From positions 1-9,671 of the forward strand of contig JBAZHT010000064.1 of assembly GCA_041652255.1 (NCBI GenBank): 9,671 bases of DNA, in the 5' to 3' direction. Each line of letters opens with the position of its first letter. The stretch's first letter is position 1. Source of the DNA: DMER64 sp041652255. GTDB lineage: Bacteria > Bacteroidota > Bacteroidia > Bacteroidales > UBA932. Shown here piece after piece: positions 1 through 6,922 of the stretch. The notes under the pieces were generated by a model. That model was given only the letters and a program-made list of their open reading frames with translations, was not told where the DNA came from and did not search any database. The position numbers and the translations under genes are program-made.

Positions 1-458
1 TCAGCTGGAAAGGATTGACTGTAGCCTTGAATTTCGTGTACAAAATTGGCGGTTATACCTACAATGCCGTAGGCCGTGACGTAAACGACGACGGGTATTA
101 CTGGGAACGTATCATGTCACAGTATTGCTACGACAACCGCTGGACACCTGATAACAAAACAGCAATGTATCCCCAGCGTATTGCCATTGACATGGAAGAC
201 GTGAACCAGAAGAGCAGCCGTCACATGAATCCGGCCGATTATATCCGGCTAAAGAACGTCTCTGTTGCCTATTCGCTGCCCAAAGCATGGACCGGCAAAG
301 TGAACATTCAGAATGCCAGAATATTTTTCAACGGCAATAACCTTTGGACGTTAGCCGCTCATAAGGAATACGATCCCGAAGTGAATGAATTCGGATCCAG
401 AGGATGGGAAATCCCGTTGGGAAAAACCTTCACCTTCGGCTTAGAATTTAGTTTTTAA
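1..458 (+). CDS. SusC-like TonB-dependent outer-membrane transporter, C-terminal part
   Basis: This is the 3' end of a gene that begins before the window; complete codons start at base 3, so about 151 residues are present. The visible protein has alternating beta-barrel strands and the usual SusC/RagA ending: a 'DYIRLKNVSVAYSLP' strand, an 'ARIFFNGNNLWTL' strand, 'YDPEVNEFG', and a final 'GKTFTFGLEFSF' strand ending in phenylalanine, the outer-membrane barrel assembly signal. In this family a plug domain (not visible here) and TonB energy drive uptake of oligosaccharides or peptides through a 22-strand barrel capped by the partner SusD lipoprotein. The susD-like gene starts 19 bases downstream, so the two are almost certainly one operon. 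The substrate cannot be inferred. An apparent TTG start at base 15 is only an internal codon. Confidence 0.95.
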   Translation, partial: SWKGLTVALNFVYKIGGYTYNAVGRDVNDDGYYWERIMSQYCYDNRWTPDNKTAMYPQRIAIDMEDVNQKSSRHMNPADYIRLKNVSVAYSLPKAWTGKVNIQNARIFFNGNNLWTLAAHKEYDPEVNEFGSRGWEIPLGKTFTFGLEFSF

Positions 459-477
459 CGATTAACTGAACAACACT

Positions 478-1959
478 ATGAAAAAGATAAACATATTAAT
501 AGCAGCAATTTGCGTTGTTCTGACCGTATCCTGTGAAGGATTCCTGGACGTCAAGCCCAGCAATTCAGCAGCAGCCGAAACATCCATTACCACGGCGGCC
601 GATGCCAAAGTGATCATGAATGGTATTATGAGCAAGATGACATCCAGCAGTTACTACGGACGTAATTTCCTCATATACGGAGATGCCAAGGGCGGTGATT
701 TCGCACTGCGTTCACAGGGAAGAGGCCTGGACGCCTTGTATACGTTCAATCATTCCCCGTCATCCAACTCCTACTCCGGATATTGGAGTCAGATCTATCA
801 TTGCCTGGCCCAGGTCAACAACCTGCTGATCAACATAGAAAAGATTGAGGCAGAAGGCAATTCCACCAGTGCTTTGCTGGTATACAAAGGACAGGCCCTC
901 ACCCTCCGCGCCCTGATGTATTTCGACCTTGTCCGTCTTTACGGCAAGCCTTACAATATGGACAAAACGTCGCTTGGAGTTCCCCTTACCCTGGAGCCTC
1001 TGGATGCATCTTCGCAACCTACGCGGGCGACGGTTGAAGCCGTCTATACCCAGATCATGAAAGATCTTACCGACGGGGCTCCCCTATTGTCCAAAACCAA
1101 AACCAACGGCTATGTGAATTATTATGCCAACATGGCCATTCAGGCACGTGTCAATTTGTACATGGAAAATTATTCTGCTGCATTAGCTGCTGCAGAAGCT
1201 GTTATCAATTCCAATGTATATACCCTTTACAGCAACGCCAATTGGGTAAACTCCTGGACTTCCCAGTTTAATACCGAATCCATTTTTGAATTGGCAATAC
1301 TGCAAGGTGAATCCGATCTCGGGTCAGGATCACTCAGCTTTTACCACCGCCGCAGAACCCACGGTTCCACATCGGCAATGGGCTGGTTCATGGCAAGCGA
1401 TTACTGGATCGAGAGGATGAATCAGGATCCCGACGATGTCCGTTGGGGTATCATGGATTATGACGAATCCTATTTTGACACAGGTGTTTACCGCTACGGC
1501 TCTGTCTACAAATATAGCGGAAGCACAAGCCTTGTAGGGGATGGAAAAGGATCCAGCACCGCTGTGAACATCAAACTGATCCGTTTGTCAGAAGTTTACC
1601 TGATAGCTGCCGAAGCAGCGCTGGGGGCCGGCAACAAGGACAAAGCGGCCACTTATCTGAATGCCATCCGTAAACGCTCTCCCAACCTGGCTCCTGCCAC
1701 GGCTGCCGACGTCACCGTTGACATGATCCTGGACGAAAGAAGTAAGGAGTTGTTTGGAGAAGGACAGCGTTTCTTTGATATGATGCGTCTGAATAAAACC
1801 ATTACTTTCAATGATGAATTCATTTATCCTATGGTAGTGATCACGCATCGTGAAAAGACCGTAAACCGGACATTCCACAAAACCATTCTTCCCATCTCCA
1901 TAGATGAGATGAATGCCAATGAAGCAATTCGTTCCCAGCAAAATCCCGGATATGAATAG
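478..1959 (+). CDS. SusD/RagB-like surface lipoprotein, partner of the SusC-like transporter
   Basis: A 493-residue protein, normal length for SusD-like proteins. It has a basic start, a hydrophobic signal and a lipobox (LTVSC) placing the lipidated cysteine at residue 19, followed by the EGFLDVKPSNS segment typical of mature SusD N-termini. The TPR-rich body follows ('GQALTLRALMYFDLVRLYG' near residues 139-157; 'KLIRLSEVYLIAAEAAL' near 365-381; 'YLNAIRKRS'), then the conserved 'ILDERSKELFGEGQRFFDMMRL' block near 416-437 and the final NPGYE. Family members bind glycan or another ligand at the cell surface and lid the SusC barrel. No Shine-Dalgarno sequence is evident before the ATG, as is usual in this phylum. 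It is the last gene of its operon: a terminator follows 24 bases after the stop. The ligand is unknown, and no degradative enzyme gene follows on this strand. Confidence 0.96.
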   Translation: MKKINILIAAICVVLTVSCEGFLDVKPSNSAAAETSITTAADAKVIMNGIMSKMTSSSYYGRNFLIYGDAKGGDFALRSQGRGLDALYTFNHSPSSNSYSGYWSQIYHCLAQVNNLLINIEKIEAEGNSTSALLVYKGQALTLRALMYFDLVRLYGKPYNMDKTSLGVPLTLEPLDASSQPTRATVEAVYTQIMKDLTDGAPLLSKTKTNGYVNYYANMAIQARVNLYMENYSAALAAAEAVINSNVYTLYSNANWVNSWTSQFNTESIFELAILQGESDLGSGSLSFYHRRRTHGSTSAMGWFMASDYWIERMNQDPDDVRWGIMDYDESYFDTGVYRYGSVYKYSGSTSLVGDGKGSSTAVNIKLIRLSEVYLIAAEAALGAGNKDKAATYLNAIRKRSPNLAPATAADVTVDMILDERSKELFGEGQRFFDMMRLNKTITFNDEFIYPMVVITHREKTVNRTFHKTILPISIDEMNANEAIRSQQNPGYE

Positions 1960-1975
1960 CAGATAAATTAACTCC

Positions 1976-3697
1976 TTAACGGAAAAAGCTCTCCTTCTGG
2001 AGGGCTTTTTTTTGTGGGTTTCTTTCCACAAAAATTATTGAACCATCATCAGGTACCAGCCCCGAATAATACATGACCGAAGATTTGGTCATGGGAGTAG
2101 GTGTAAAATCCTGTACCTGTTCCACCCATATGTTTTCTTTTCTGAATTCCCGGACCAGCATGTCCATGTCATGCTGCTTACACCCGGGATGAGAAGAAAT
2201 GAAATAGGGGATCAGTTGCAGCTTGTTTCCCGTATGTCTGATCTCCTGTCTGAAGGCTTCTGCCAACACCCTGTATAATTCAAAAGAGGGTTTATGCATA
2301 TAACGCAATACATTGTCCCGGGTGTGTTCGGGTGCCACTTTCAGCCTGCCGGACACATGATAATGCAATAACTCTTTAAAATAACGCTTCCCTACATCAT
2401 TTAAAAAGCCTCTTTCATCCAGGAAAAGATCGTAACGGATCCCGCTGCCTATGGTTACTTTTTTTACCCCGGGTAGATTCCTTACCGATTGATACAAGTC
2501 CAGTAACGGGGCGTGTGAAATATCCAGGTTCTTGCAGATTGCCGGGTATATACAGGATGTGCGGTTACATGCATCGCAAATCCTTTTGTTGATCCCCTGC
2601 ATCCTGTACATGTTGGCCGTGGGGCCGCCCAGATCCGTAATATGCCCTTTGAATGATTCCATTCTTGCAAGTCGCTCCACTTCACGTAAAACCGATTCAT
2701 GAGAACGGGAAGATATTTGTTTACCCTGGTGTGCCGCTATGGTACAGAAACTGCACCCGCCAAAACATCCCCTGTGCAGACATACGGAAAACCGTATCAT
2801 CTCCAGGGCGGGAATAGCTTTCCCTTTATACCGGGGATGGGCCTGGTAGGTAAACGGCAGCTCGTAAAGCGCATCCATTTCTGCGGAACTCATGACGGGA
2901 AAAGGAGGATTTACCACTACCAAAGGGCCGTCTTCGGTATCAAGAGGCTCCGCCATAACAGGAGCATTGGATGTATTAGCTTGTTTTTCAATTATTTTAA
3001 AATGTTCTGCAAACACCTTCCGGTCTCTTTTGCAGGCAGCATGGGAAGGCAGGTACAGAATATGCCCGGATGATCCTGGAATCTCTTTCTTTGTCCCGGC
3101 TATATAGGCAATTTGAGGGATCTCACGGAGCTCCGTCAAAGTAGCTTTATTTCTCATCATCTGAGCCAGCCGGGTGATTGGACGCTCTCCCATACCGTAT
3201 ACCAGGTAATCAGCGCCTGAATGAACCAGGACGGAAGGCATCAGGTAATCGGACCAATAGTCGTAATGCGTCAGCCGCCTGAGTGACGCTTCAATACCTC
3301 CTATGATCACGGGAACATCCGGATATAATTTTTTCAGGATCTGCGAATAAACCGTAACGGCGTAGTCCGGTCTCATACCGGGTCTTCCTTCTGCCGTATA
3401 GGCATCGTTGCTTCTCAGACGTTTGGCGGCGGTGTAATGGTTAACCATGGAATCCATATTACCGGCAGTGACTCCAAAAAACAAACGGGGCTTTCCCAGT
3501 TTTTTAAAATCTCTCAGGTCATCCCTCCAATTGGGCTGCGGCACCACAGCAACCCGATATCCCTGAGCTTCCAGGACACGTCCTATGACAGCCGGTCCAA
3601 ATGAAGGATGGTCCACATAGGCATCTCCCGAAAACAAGATAATATCCACGTTGGCATATCCCAGTTTGTCCAGCTCTTTTTTTGAAGTCGGTAACAT
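1976..3697 (-). CDS. ygiQ: YgiQ/UPF0313-family radical SAM protein
   Basis: A 573-residue protein of the YgiQ (UPF0313) family, radical SAM enzymes whose reaction is not established. The N-terminal region carries the family opening 'LPTSKKELDKLGY...DIILFSGDAYVDHPSFG' (residues 2-34) and 'PVIIGGIEASLRRLTHYDYW' (129-148). The radical SAM motif CxxxCxxC is Cys311-Cys315-Cys318, which binds the SAM-cleaving 4Fe-4S cluster. A second cysteine group, Cys374, Cys377, Cys382 and Cys388 (CDAC...CIYPAIC), is also typical of YgiQ and may hold another metal centre. 'KVAPEHT' (453-459) and 'FTPTPMTKSSVMYYSG' (531-546) are further signatures. The ATG at 3697 gives the canonical MLPTxKEEL-like start and lies 4 bases after a TAnnTTTG box. 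The last 11 codons overlap a terminator hairpin for the opposite operon. The C-terminal tail may be shorter than in some relatives. It is transcribed divergently from the aminopeptidase gene and has no evident operon partner. Confidence 0.93.
   Translation of the reverse strand: MLPTSKKELDKLGYANVDIILFSGDAYVDHPSFGPAVIGRVLEAQGYRVAVVPQPNWRDDLRDFKKLGKPRLFFGVTAGNMDSMVNHYTAAKRLRSNDAYTAEGRPGMRPDYAVTVYSQILKKLYPDVPVIIGGIEASLRRLTHYDYWSDYLMPSVLVHSGADYLVYGMGERPITRLAQMMRNKATLTELREIPQIAYIAGTKKEIPGSSGHILYLPSHAACKRDRKVFAEHFKIIEKQANTSNAPVMAEPLDTEDGPLVVVNPPFPVMSSAEMDALYELPFTYQAHPRYKGKAIPALEMIRFSVCLHRGCFGGCSFCTIAAHQGKQISSRSHESVLREVERLARMESFKGHITDLGGPTANMYRMQGINKRICDACNRTSCIYPAICKNLDISHAPLLDLYQSVRNLPGVKKVTIGSGIRYDLFLDERGFLNDVGKRYFKELLHYHVSGRLKVAPEHTRDNVLRYMHKPSFELYRVLAEAFRQEIRHTGNKLQLIPYFISSHPGCKQHDMDMLVREFRKENIWVEQVQDFTPTPMTKSSVMYYSGLVPDDGSIIFVERNPQKKALQKESFFR
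1983..2013 (+). terminator. Intrinsic terminator after the susC/susD operon
   Basis: A 12-bp stem with one T-G wobble: left arm AAAAAGCTCTCC (1983-1994), loop TTCT, right arm GGAGGGCTTTTT (1999-2010), then more T to give eight consecutive T (2006-2013). It begins 24 bases after the susD stop. In the opposite direction the hairpin is followed by only five T, and it lies inside the last codons of the converging ygiQ-like gene, so it is best read as a plus-strand terminator. Confidence 0.88.
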
Positions 3698-3701
3698 ACA
3701 G

Positions 3702-3709
3702 CAAAGGTA
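3702..3709 (-). promoter_or_regulatory. -7 promoter element for the ygiQ-like gene
   Basis: Read on the minus strand this is TACCTTTG, a match to the Bacteroidota -7 consensus TAnnTTTG, followed by CTGT and then the ATG at 3697. Transcription starting a few bases after TTTG would begin at or next to the A of the ATG, implying a leaderless or nearly leaderless mRNA. I see no good -33 TTTG match about 20 bases upstream. Confidence 0.6.
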
Positions 3710-3722
3710 CGTGAGTTTTTGC

Positions 3723-3730
3723 TATCTTTG
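3723..3730 (+). promoter_or_regulatory. -7 promoter element for the Xaa-Pro aminopeptidase gene
   Basis: TATCTTTG matches the Bacteroidota -7 consensus TAnnTTTG and ends 16 bases before the ATG at 3747, so the leader would be roughly a dozen bases. Its -33 region, expected near 3700, overlaps the opposing ygiQ -7 box and has no clear TTTG. The two divergent promoters are therefore interleaved. Confidence 0.6.
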
Positions 3731-3746
3731 AGAAAAATTACTTGTT

Positions 3747-5135
3747 ATGTTTTCTACCGATATTTACAAACAACGCCGGGAGGCATTAAAATCAAAACTG
3801 GATAAAGGGATCGCCCTTTTTATGGGCAATCATGAAGCTCCCTGTAATTATACGGGGAACACGTATCATTTCCGCCAGGACAGCAATTTCTTGTATTACT
3901 TCGGGTTAGATGAACCCGACCTGGCTGCTGTCATAGACTTTGAAACAGGCCAGGAATTGTTGTTTGCCGACGACGTCAGCCTGGACGATGTGGTGTGGAC
4001 CGGTCCGCTCCCCGGAATGCAGGAAAAAGCAGAAAGGATCGGGGTGCGAGAAACCAAACCACGCGGTACGCTATCTGCATATGTATCGGGCGAAAAAAAG
4101 AAAGGACGTTCCGTTCACTTTCTGCCACCCTACAGAGGTGACAATATGATCGAATTGATGGATATGCTGGGAATTCATCCCGATAAACAGAAAGAAGCAG
4201 CCTCTGAAACTTTGATACGTGCCATTGTCAGTATGCGCATGATCAAACAACCCCAGGAGATCGCACAAATTGACCGCGCCTGTGATCTGGGCTATGCCAT
4301 GCATTATACGGCTATGAACATGGCCAAACCGGGAATGATAGAACAGGAACTGGCCGGTATTATGGAAGGGATTGCCGTAAGCGGGGGTTACATGCCTTCA
4401 TTTCCCATTATCCTTACCCAAAACGGAGAAGTAATGCACGGTCACTCACACCATCAGGTTCTGACCAAAGGCCGCTTATTGCTGATGGATGCGGGAGCAG
4501 AACTGCCAAGTCACTATTGCAGTGATTTCACCCGTACCATTCCTGTAAGCGGAGAATTCACGGGAATTCAGAAAGACCTGTACAACCTGGTACTGGAAGC
4601 CAACAACCATTGCATTAACATGTGTGCTTCTGGCGTATCCTACAAAGACATACACCTGGCCTCGGCACACATTATTACCGACGGACTGAAACAATTGGGC
4701 CTGATGAAAGGAGATACTGCCCAGGCGGTTGCGGCAGGGGCGCATGCTGCATTCTGGCCTACCGGCCTGGGACATAATATGGGACTTGACGTCCACGACA
4801 TGGAAGACCTTGGAGAACAGTTTGTGGGATACGACAACACCGTTTCCCGTAGTCCACAGTTTGGACTCAAATCATTGCGCATGGCCCGTGTTCTGGAAGC
4901 CGGTAATGTAATGACCGTTGAACCAGGTTTTTATATTATCCCTACTCTCTTGGAAATGTGGAAGGCAGAAGGGCACAACACCGCTTTCATTAATTTTGAA
5001 AAATGCAAACCCCTCTACGATTTCGGAGGAATTCGCATAGAAGACGACGTGCTGATCACAAACGAAGGATACAGGCTGCTGGGCAGCAAACGGTTACCCG
5101 TTACTGTGGAAGAAATCAGGGAAGTAATGAAATGA
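3747..5135 (+). CDS. pepP: Xaa-Pro aminopeptidase (M24B metallopeptidase)
   Basis: A 462-residue cytoplasmic enzyme that removes an N-terminal residue preceding proline. The N-terminal domain carries the aminopeptidase P sequence 'RQDSNFLYYFGLDEPDLAAV' (43-62). The C-terminal pita-bread domain has all five dinuclear metal ligands in order: Asp248 (LLLMDAG), Asp260 (YCSDFTRTIP), His343 (GLGHNMG), Glu392 (MTVEPGFY) and Glu432 (GIRIEDDVLIT). His350 (LDVHD) and His231 (MHGHSHH) sit where the family has substrate and proton-shuttle histidines. There is no signal peptide. The length and the two-domain order match PepP. The ATG start follows a TATCTTTG box by 16 bases. The gene is divergent from the ygiQ-like gene, and its stop lies 10 bases from the stop of the converging DUF5020 gene. 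It is probably monocistronic. The exact dipeptide or tripeptide preference cannot be read from the sequence. Confidence 0.95.
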   Translation: MFSTDIYKQRREALKSKLDKGIALFMGNHEAPCNYTGNTYHFRQDSNFLYYFGLDEPDLAAVIDFETGQELLFADDVSLDDVVWTGPLPGMQEKAERIGVRETKPRGTLSAYVSGEKKKGRSVHFLPPYRGDNMIELMDMLGIHPDKQKEAASETLIRAIVSMRMIKQPQEIAQIDRACDLGYAMHYTAMNMAKPGMIEQELAGIMEGIAVSGGYMPSFPIILTQNGEVMHGHSHHQVLTKGRLLLMDAGAELPSHYCSDFTRTIPVSGEFTGIQKDLYNLVLEANNHCINMCASGVSYKDIHLASAHIITDGLKQLGLMKGDTAQAVAAGAHAAFWPTGLGHNMGLDVHDMEDLGEQFVGYDNTVSRSPQFGLKSLRMARVLEAGNVMTVEPGFYIIPTLLEMWKAEGHNTAFINFEKCKPLYDFGGIRIEDDVLITNEGYRLLGSKRLPVTVEEIREVMK

Positions 5136-5145
5136 TATTCCCCGG

Positions 5146-5838
5146 TTACCGGAAAGTCCATTTTGCAGCGATTGTAGGCACTATATAGAATCCGCGGTAG
5201 AACAAATTACTGCTCAATTCTATTTCTGTACCCAGACTCAGTCCAAAATCATCGTCAATGCCCTTGAAAGCATTAAAGTTGACCCAGAACTGCGGTTGCG
5301 AGAGCAACACAAAGGTTCCTGACTGCCTCCAGAAATCCAGGAAGCCGGCAAAAGTACATTTTCCTCCGGCCAGATCCATTCCCCATACAGTTGTAAACTG
5401 ATAATTGGATGGTTTAGGCAAACCCTGAATGTATTTATACATAAGCGCCACAGAAATGTTTTTTGTGCCGTCCCGGGAGGCAAAAGCATAACTCACTCCT
5501 GCCATATACGAATTATTGAACAAAACCTGACCCAATAACCCTCCGTTGTATTCCAGGTGTAAAGCAACCGGAACGTCCCAGAATCTGAGATTACGTGCGA
5601 TTTCCCAATATGCGTAATTGATTCCCTGTGGCGTATAGGTCATATCAATGAAGAAAAAGGTATCTCCCCAGGCGTCAACGTGAAACATTTCAGCCGTACT
5701 GAGTATACGCGCATCTTTTCCAAGTGAATCGGGATACAACCATTGTCCCGTTTTATAATGCAATTGCAGGTTCTGGGCTGAAGCCCCCTGTATTCCGGCT
5801 ACAGCCAGAATCGTAAACAGGATAATTATTTTTCGCAT
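5146..5838 (-). CDS. DUF5020-family outer-membrane protein, porin-like
   Basis: A 230-residue protein with a signal peptide (MRKIIILFTILAVAGIQGASA, likely cut before QNLQ). The mature part matches the DUF5020 pattern as I know it from Bacteroidales: QNLQLHY near the N-terminus, 'STAEMFHVDAWGDTFFFIDM', 'AYWEIARNLRFW', 'ALHLEYNGG', 'ALMYKYIQG', 'CTFAGFLDFWR', 'SQPQFWVNFN', 'LGTEIELSSN' and a C-terminal 'AAKWTF'. The alternating hydrophobic and polar strands suggest a small beta-barrel; the family has been likened to Tsx nucleoside channels, but no function is proven. The penultimate residue is Phe, followed by one extra Arg. I chose the ATG at 5838 because it starts the signal peptide; a TTG at 5853 would add five residues and overlap the GH26 stop. 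It begins 11 bases after the GH26 stop, so it is the last gene of a three-gene operon. Confidence 0.85.
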   Translation of the reverse strand: MRKIIILFTILAVAGIQGASAQNLQLHYKTGQWLYPDSLGKDARILSTAEMFHVDAWGDTFFFIDMTYTPQGINYAYWEIARNLRFWDVPVALHLEYNGGLLGQVLFNNSYMAGVSYAFASRDGTKNISVALMYKYIQGLPKPSNYQFTTVWGMDLAGGKCTFAGFLDFWRQSGTFVLLSQPQFWVNFNAFKGIDDDFGLSLGTEIELSSNLFYRGFYIVPTIAAKWTFR

Positions 5839-5849
5839 GTTATGCTTTA

Positions 5850-6920
5850 TCAATCGTTCAGGAAAAGCGTCTTCGGATCCTGGTAAAATTTTATAAAATC
5901 ATCTACAGACGCGTGTCCCGGATATGGGGCAAAGATGTGGTTGGGCATTTTATATTCCGGGGCATTACGCCACACCAATAAATAGGTAACGGGAATATCC
6001 TCTGTCGCCTGAAGTATGATCTGCGTAAACCACTGAGGATTACCCAATCCTCCCATACCGCATTCGGTCAGTGCTATCTGTTTGTTGTGTTGTTTGCCAA
6101 GGCGTGAGACCATGGTCAGCTCATTGCGCAACACCTCCAAAAATTCCGGTCCGTCTCCGTAAGCATCAAGACCCAGAATATCTACATAATCATCACCCGG
6201 ATATCTTTCCATATAGACCTGTTCGGTCAGGCCACCGTAATTGGGAGAATAGGCCATGATCAGGTTGTCCAAACCCCGGTTTCTCATATAATCGACAGTC
6301 ATTTTCCACAAAGAGACATATTCCCCGGTTGAACAGATCTTTCTCCCCCACCAGAACCAGGATCCGGTATGCTCATGCCAGGGGCGGAAGATTACAGGAA
6401 TTTTTGTACCGTCTTCCAGGGTAAGTGATTCCAGGAAAAGAGCCGCTTTTTCCAGCCATCCCAGGAACATTTCATGGTGTGAACCTCCTTCCAGGACCGA
6501 TGCTACGACGGTATTGTCGGAAGTATCCCAGGCATTGGAAGAGGTTACCGGATTGCGTATGTGCCAGCTTATGGTCACGATGCCTCCGGCCAGGTAATGA
6601 TCCTGAATGGCCCGGCGCATCACGTCAAAAGGAACTCCGTCCAGGTTTTTATCATCTCCCAGTTCAATATGGCCCAGATCACAGCCCAATACGGCCGGAT
6701 GACTGCCGCAGACTTCTTTCACATCTCCCCTGCCTTCTTCGTATTCCCAGGAGTATCCGTAAAACGGATAATCTTCCTGTCCAAAAAAGAATTTGTTGTC
6801 AGCGGCTGCCTTTTGCAACCGATCCATAACAGTATCTGCCTCCGGAGATATGGTCCGGACTTGTTTTTCTGTACAGGCGAACGCTGCGATCGCCAATACA
6901 ACCAAAGCCAATCGTTTCAT
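5850..6920 (-). CDS. GH26 glycoside hydrolase lipoprotein, probable beta-mannanase
   Basis: A 356-residue protein with a short signal and a likely lipidated Cys16 (AAFAC, an imperfect lipobox), so it is probably anchored in the cell envelope. One GH26 catalytic domain fills the rest. 'FFFGQEDYPFYGYSW' and 'VTISWHI' (residues 115-121) are typical. The acid/base glutamate is Glu183 in 'FRPWHEHTGSWFWWG' and the nucleophile is Glu286 in 'ALTECG'; their spacing of 103 residues is usual for the family. 'YSPNY' and 'LGLDAYGDG' are other active-site strands. Most GH26 enzymes cleave beta-1,4-mannan internally, but mannobiohydrolases and beta-1,3-xylanases also occur, so the substrate is a family-based guess. 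There is no carbohydrate-binding module. I preferred the ATG at 6920 to the GTG at 6926; it lies 2 bases after the HAD stop (TGACTATG), so the genes are tightly coupled. A TACATTTG box just upstream may give it its own promoter. Confidence 0.92.
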   Translation of the reverse strand: MKRLALVVLAIAAFACTEKQVRTISPEADTVMDRLQKAAADNKFFFGQEDYPFYGYSWEYEEGRGDVKEVCGSHPAVLGCDLGHIELGDDKNLDGVPFDVMRRAIQDHYLAGGIVTISWHIRNPVTSSNAWDTSDNTVVASVLEGGSHHEMFLGWLEKAALFLESLTLEDGTKIPVIFRPWHEHTGSWFWWGRKICSTGEYVSLWKMTVDYMRNRGLDNLIMAYSPNYGGLTEQVYMERYPGDDYVDILGLDAYGDGPEFLEVLRNELTMVSRLGKQHNKQIALTECGMGGLGNPQWFTQIILQATEDIPVTYLLVWRNAPEYKMPNHIFAPYPGHASVDDFIKFYQDPKTLFLND

Positions 6921-6922
6921 AG

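Noticed and set aside
1588..2031. Open frame of 147 codons on the minus strand opposite the susD 3' end
   Set aside because: It lies antisense to conserved SusD sequence, crosses the terminator and shows no recognisable protein features.
2699..3073. Open frame of 124 codons on the plus strand inside the ygiQ-like gene
   Set aside because: It is a shadow of the radical SAM core region on the opposite strand, with no family match that I recognise.
4476..4882. Minus-strand open frames within pepP
   Set aside because: They lie opposite the metal-ligand region of the aminopeptidase and look like frame shadows.
5142..5152. CCGG-TTA-CCGG as an intrinsic terminator
   Set aside because: The stem is only four pairs, the flanking bases do not pair in register, and no T-tract follows on either strand.
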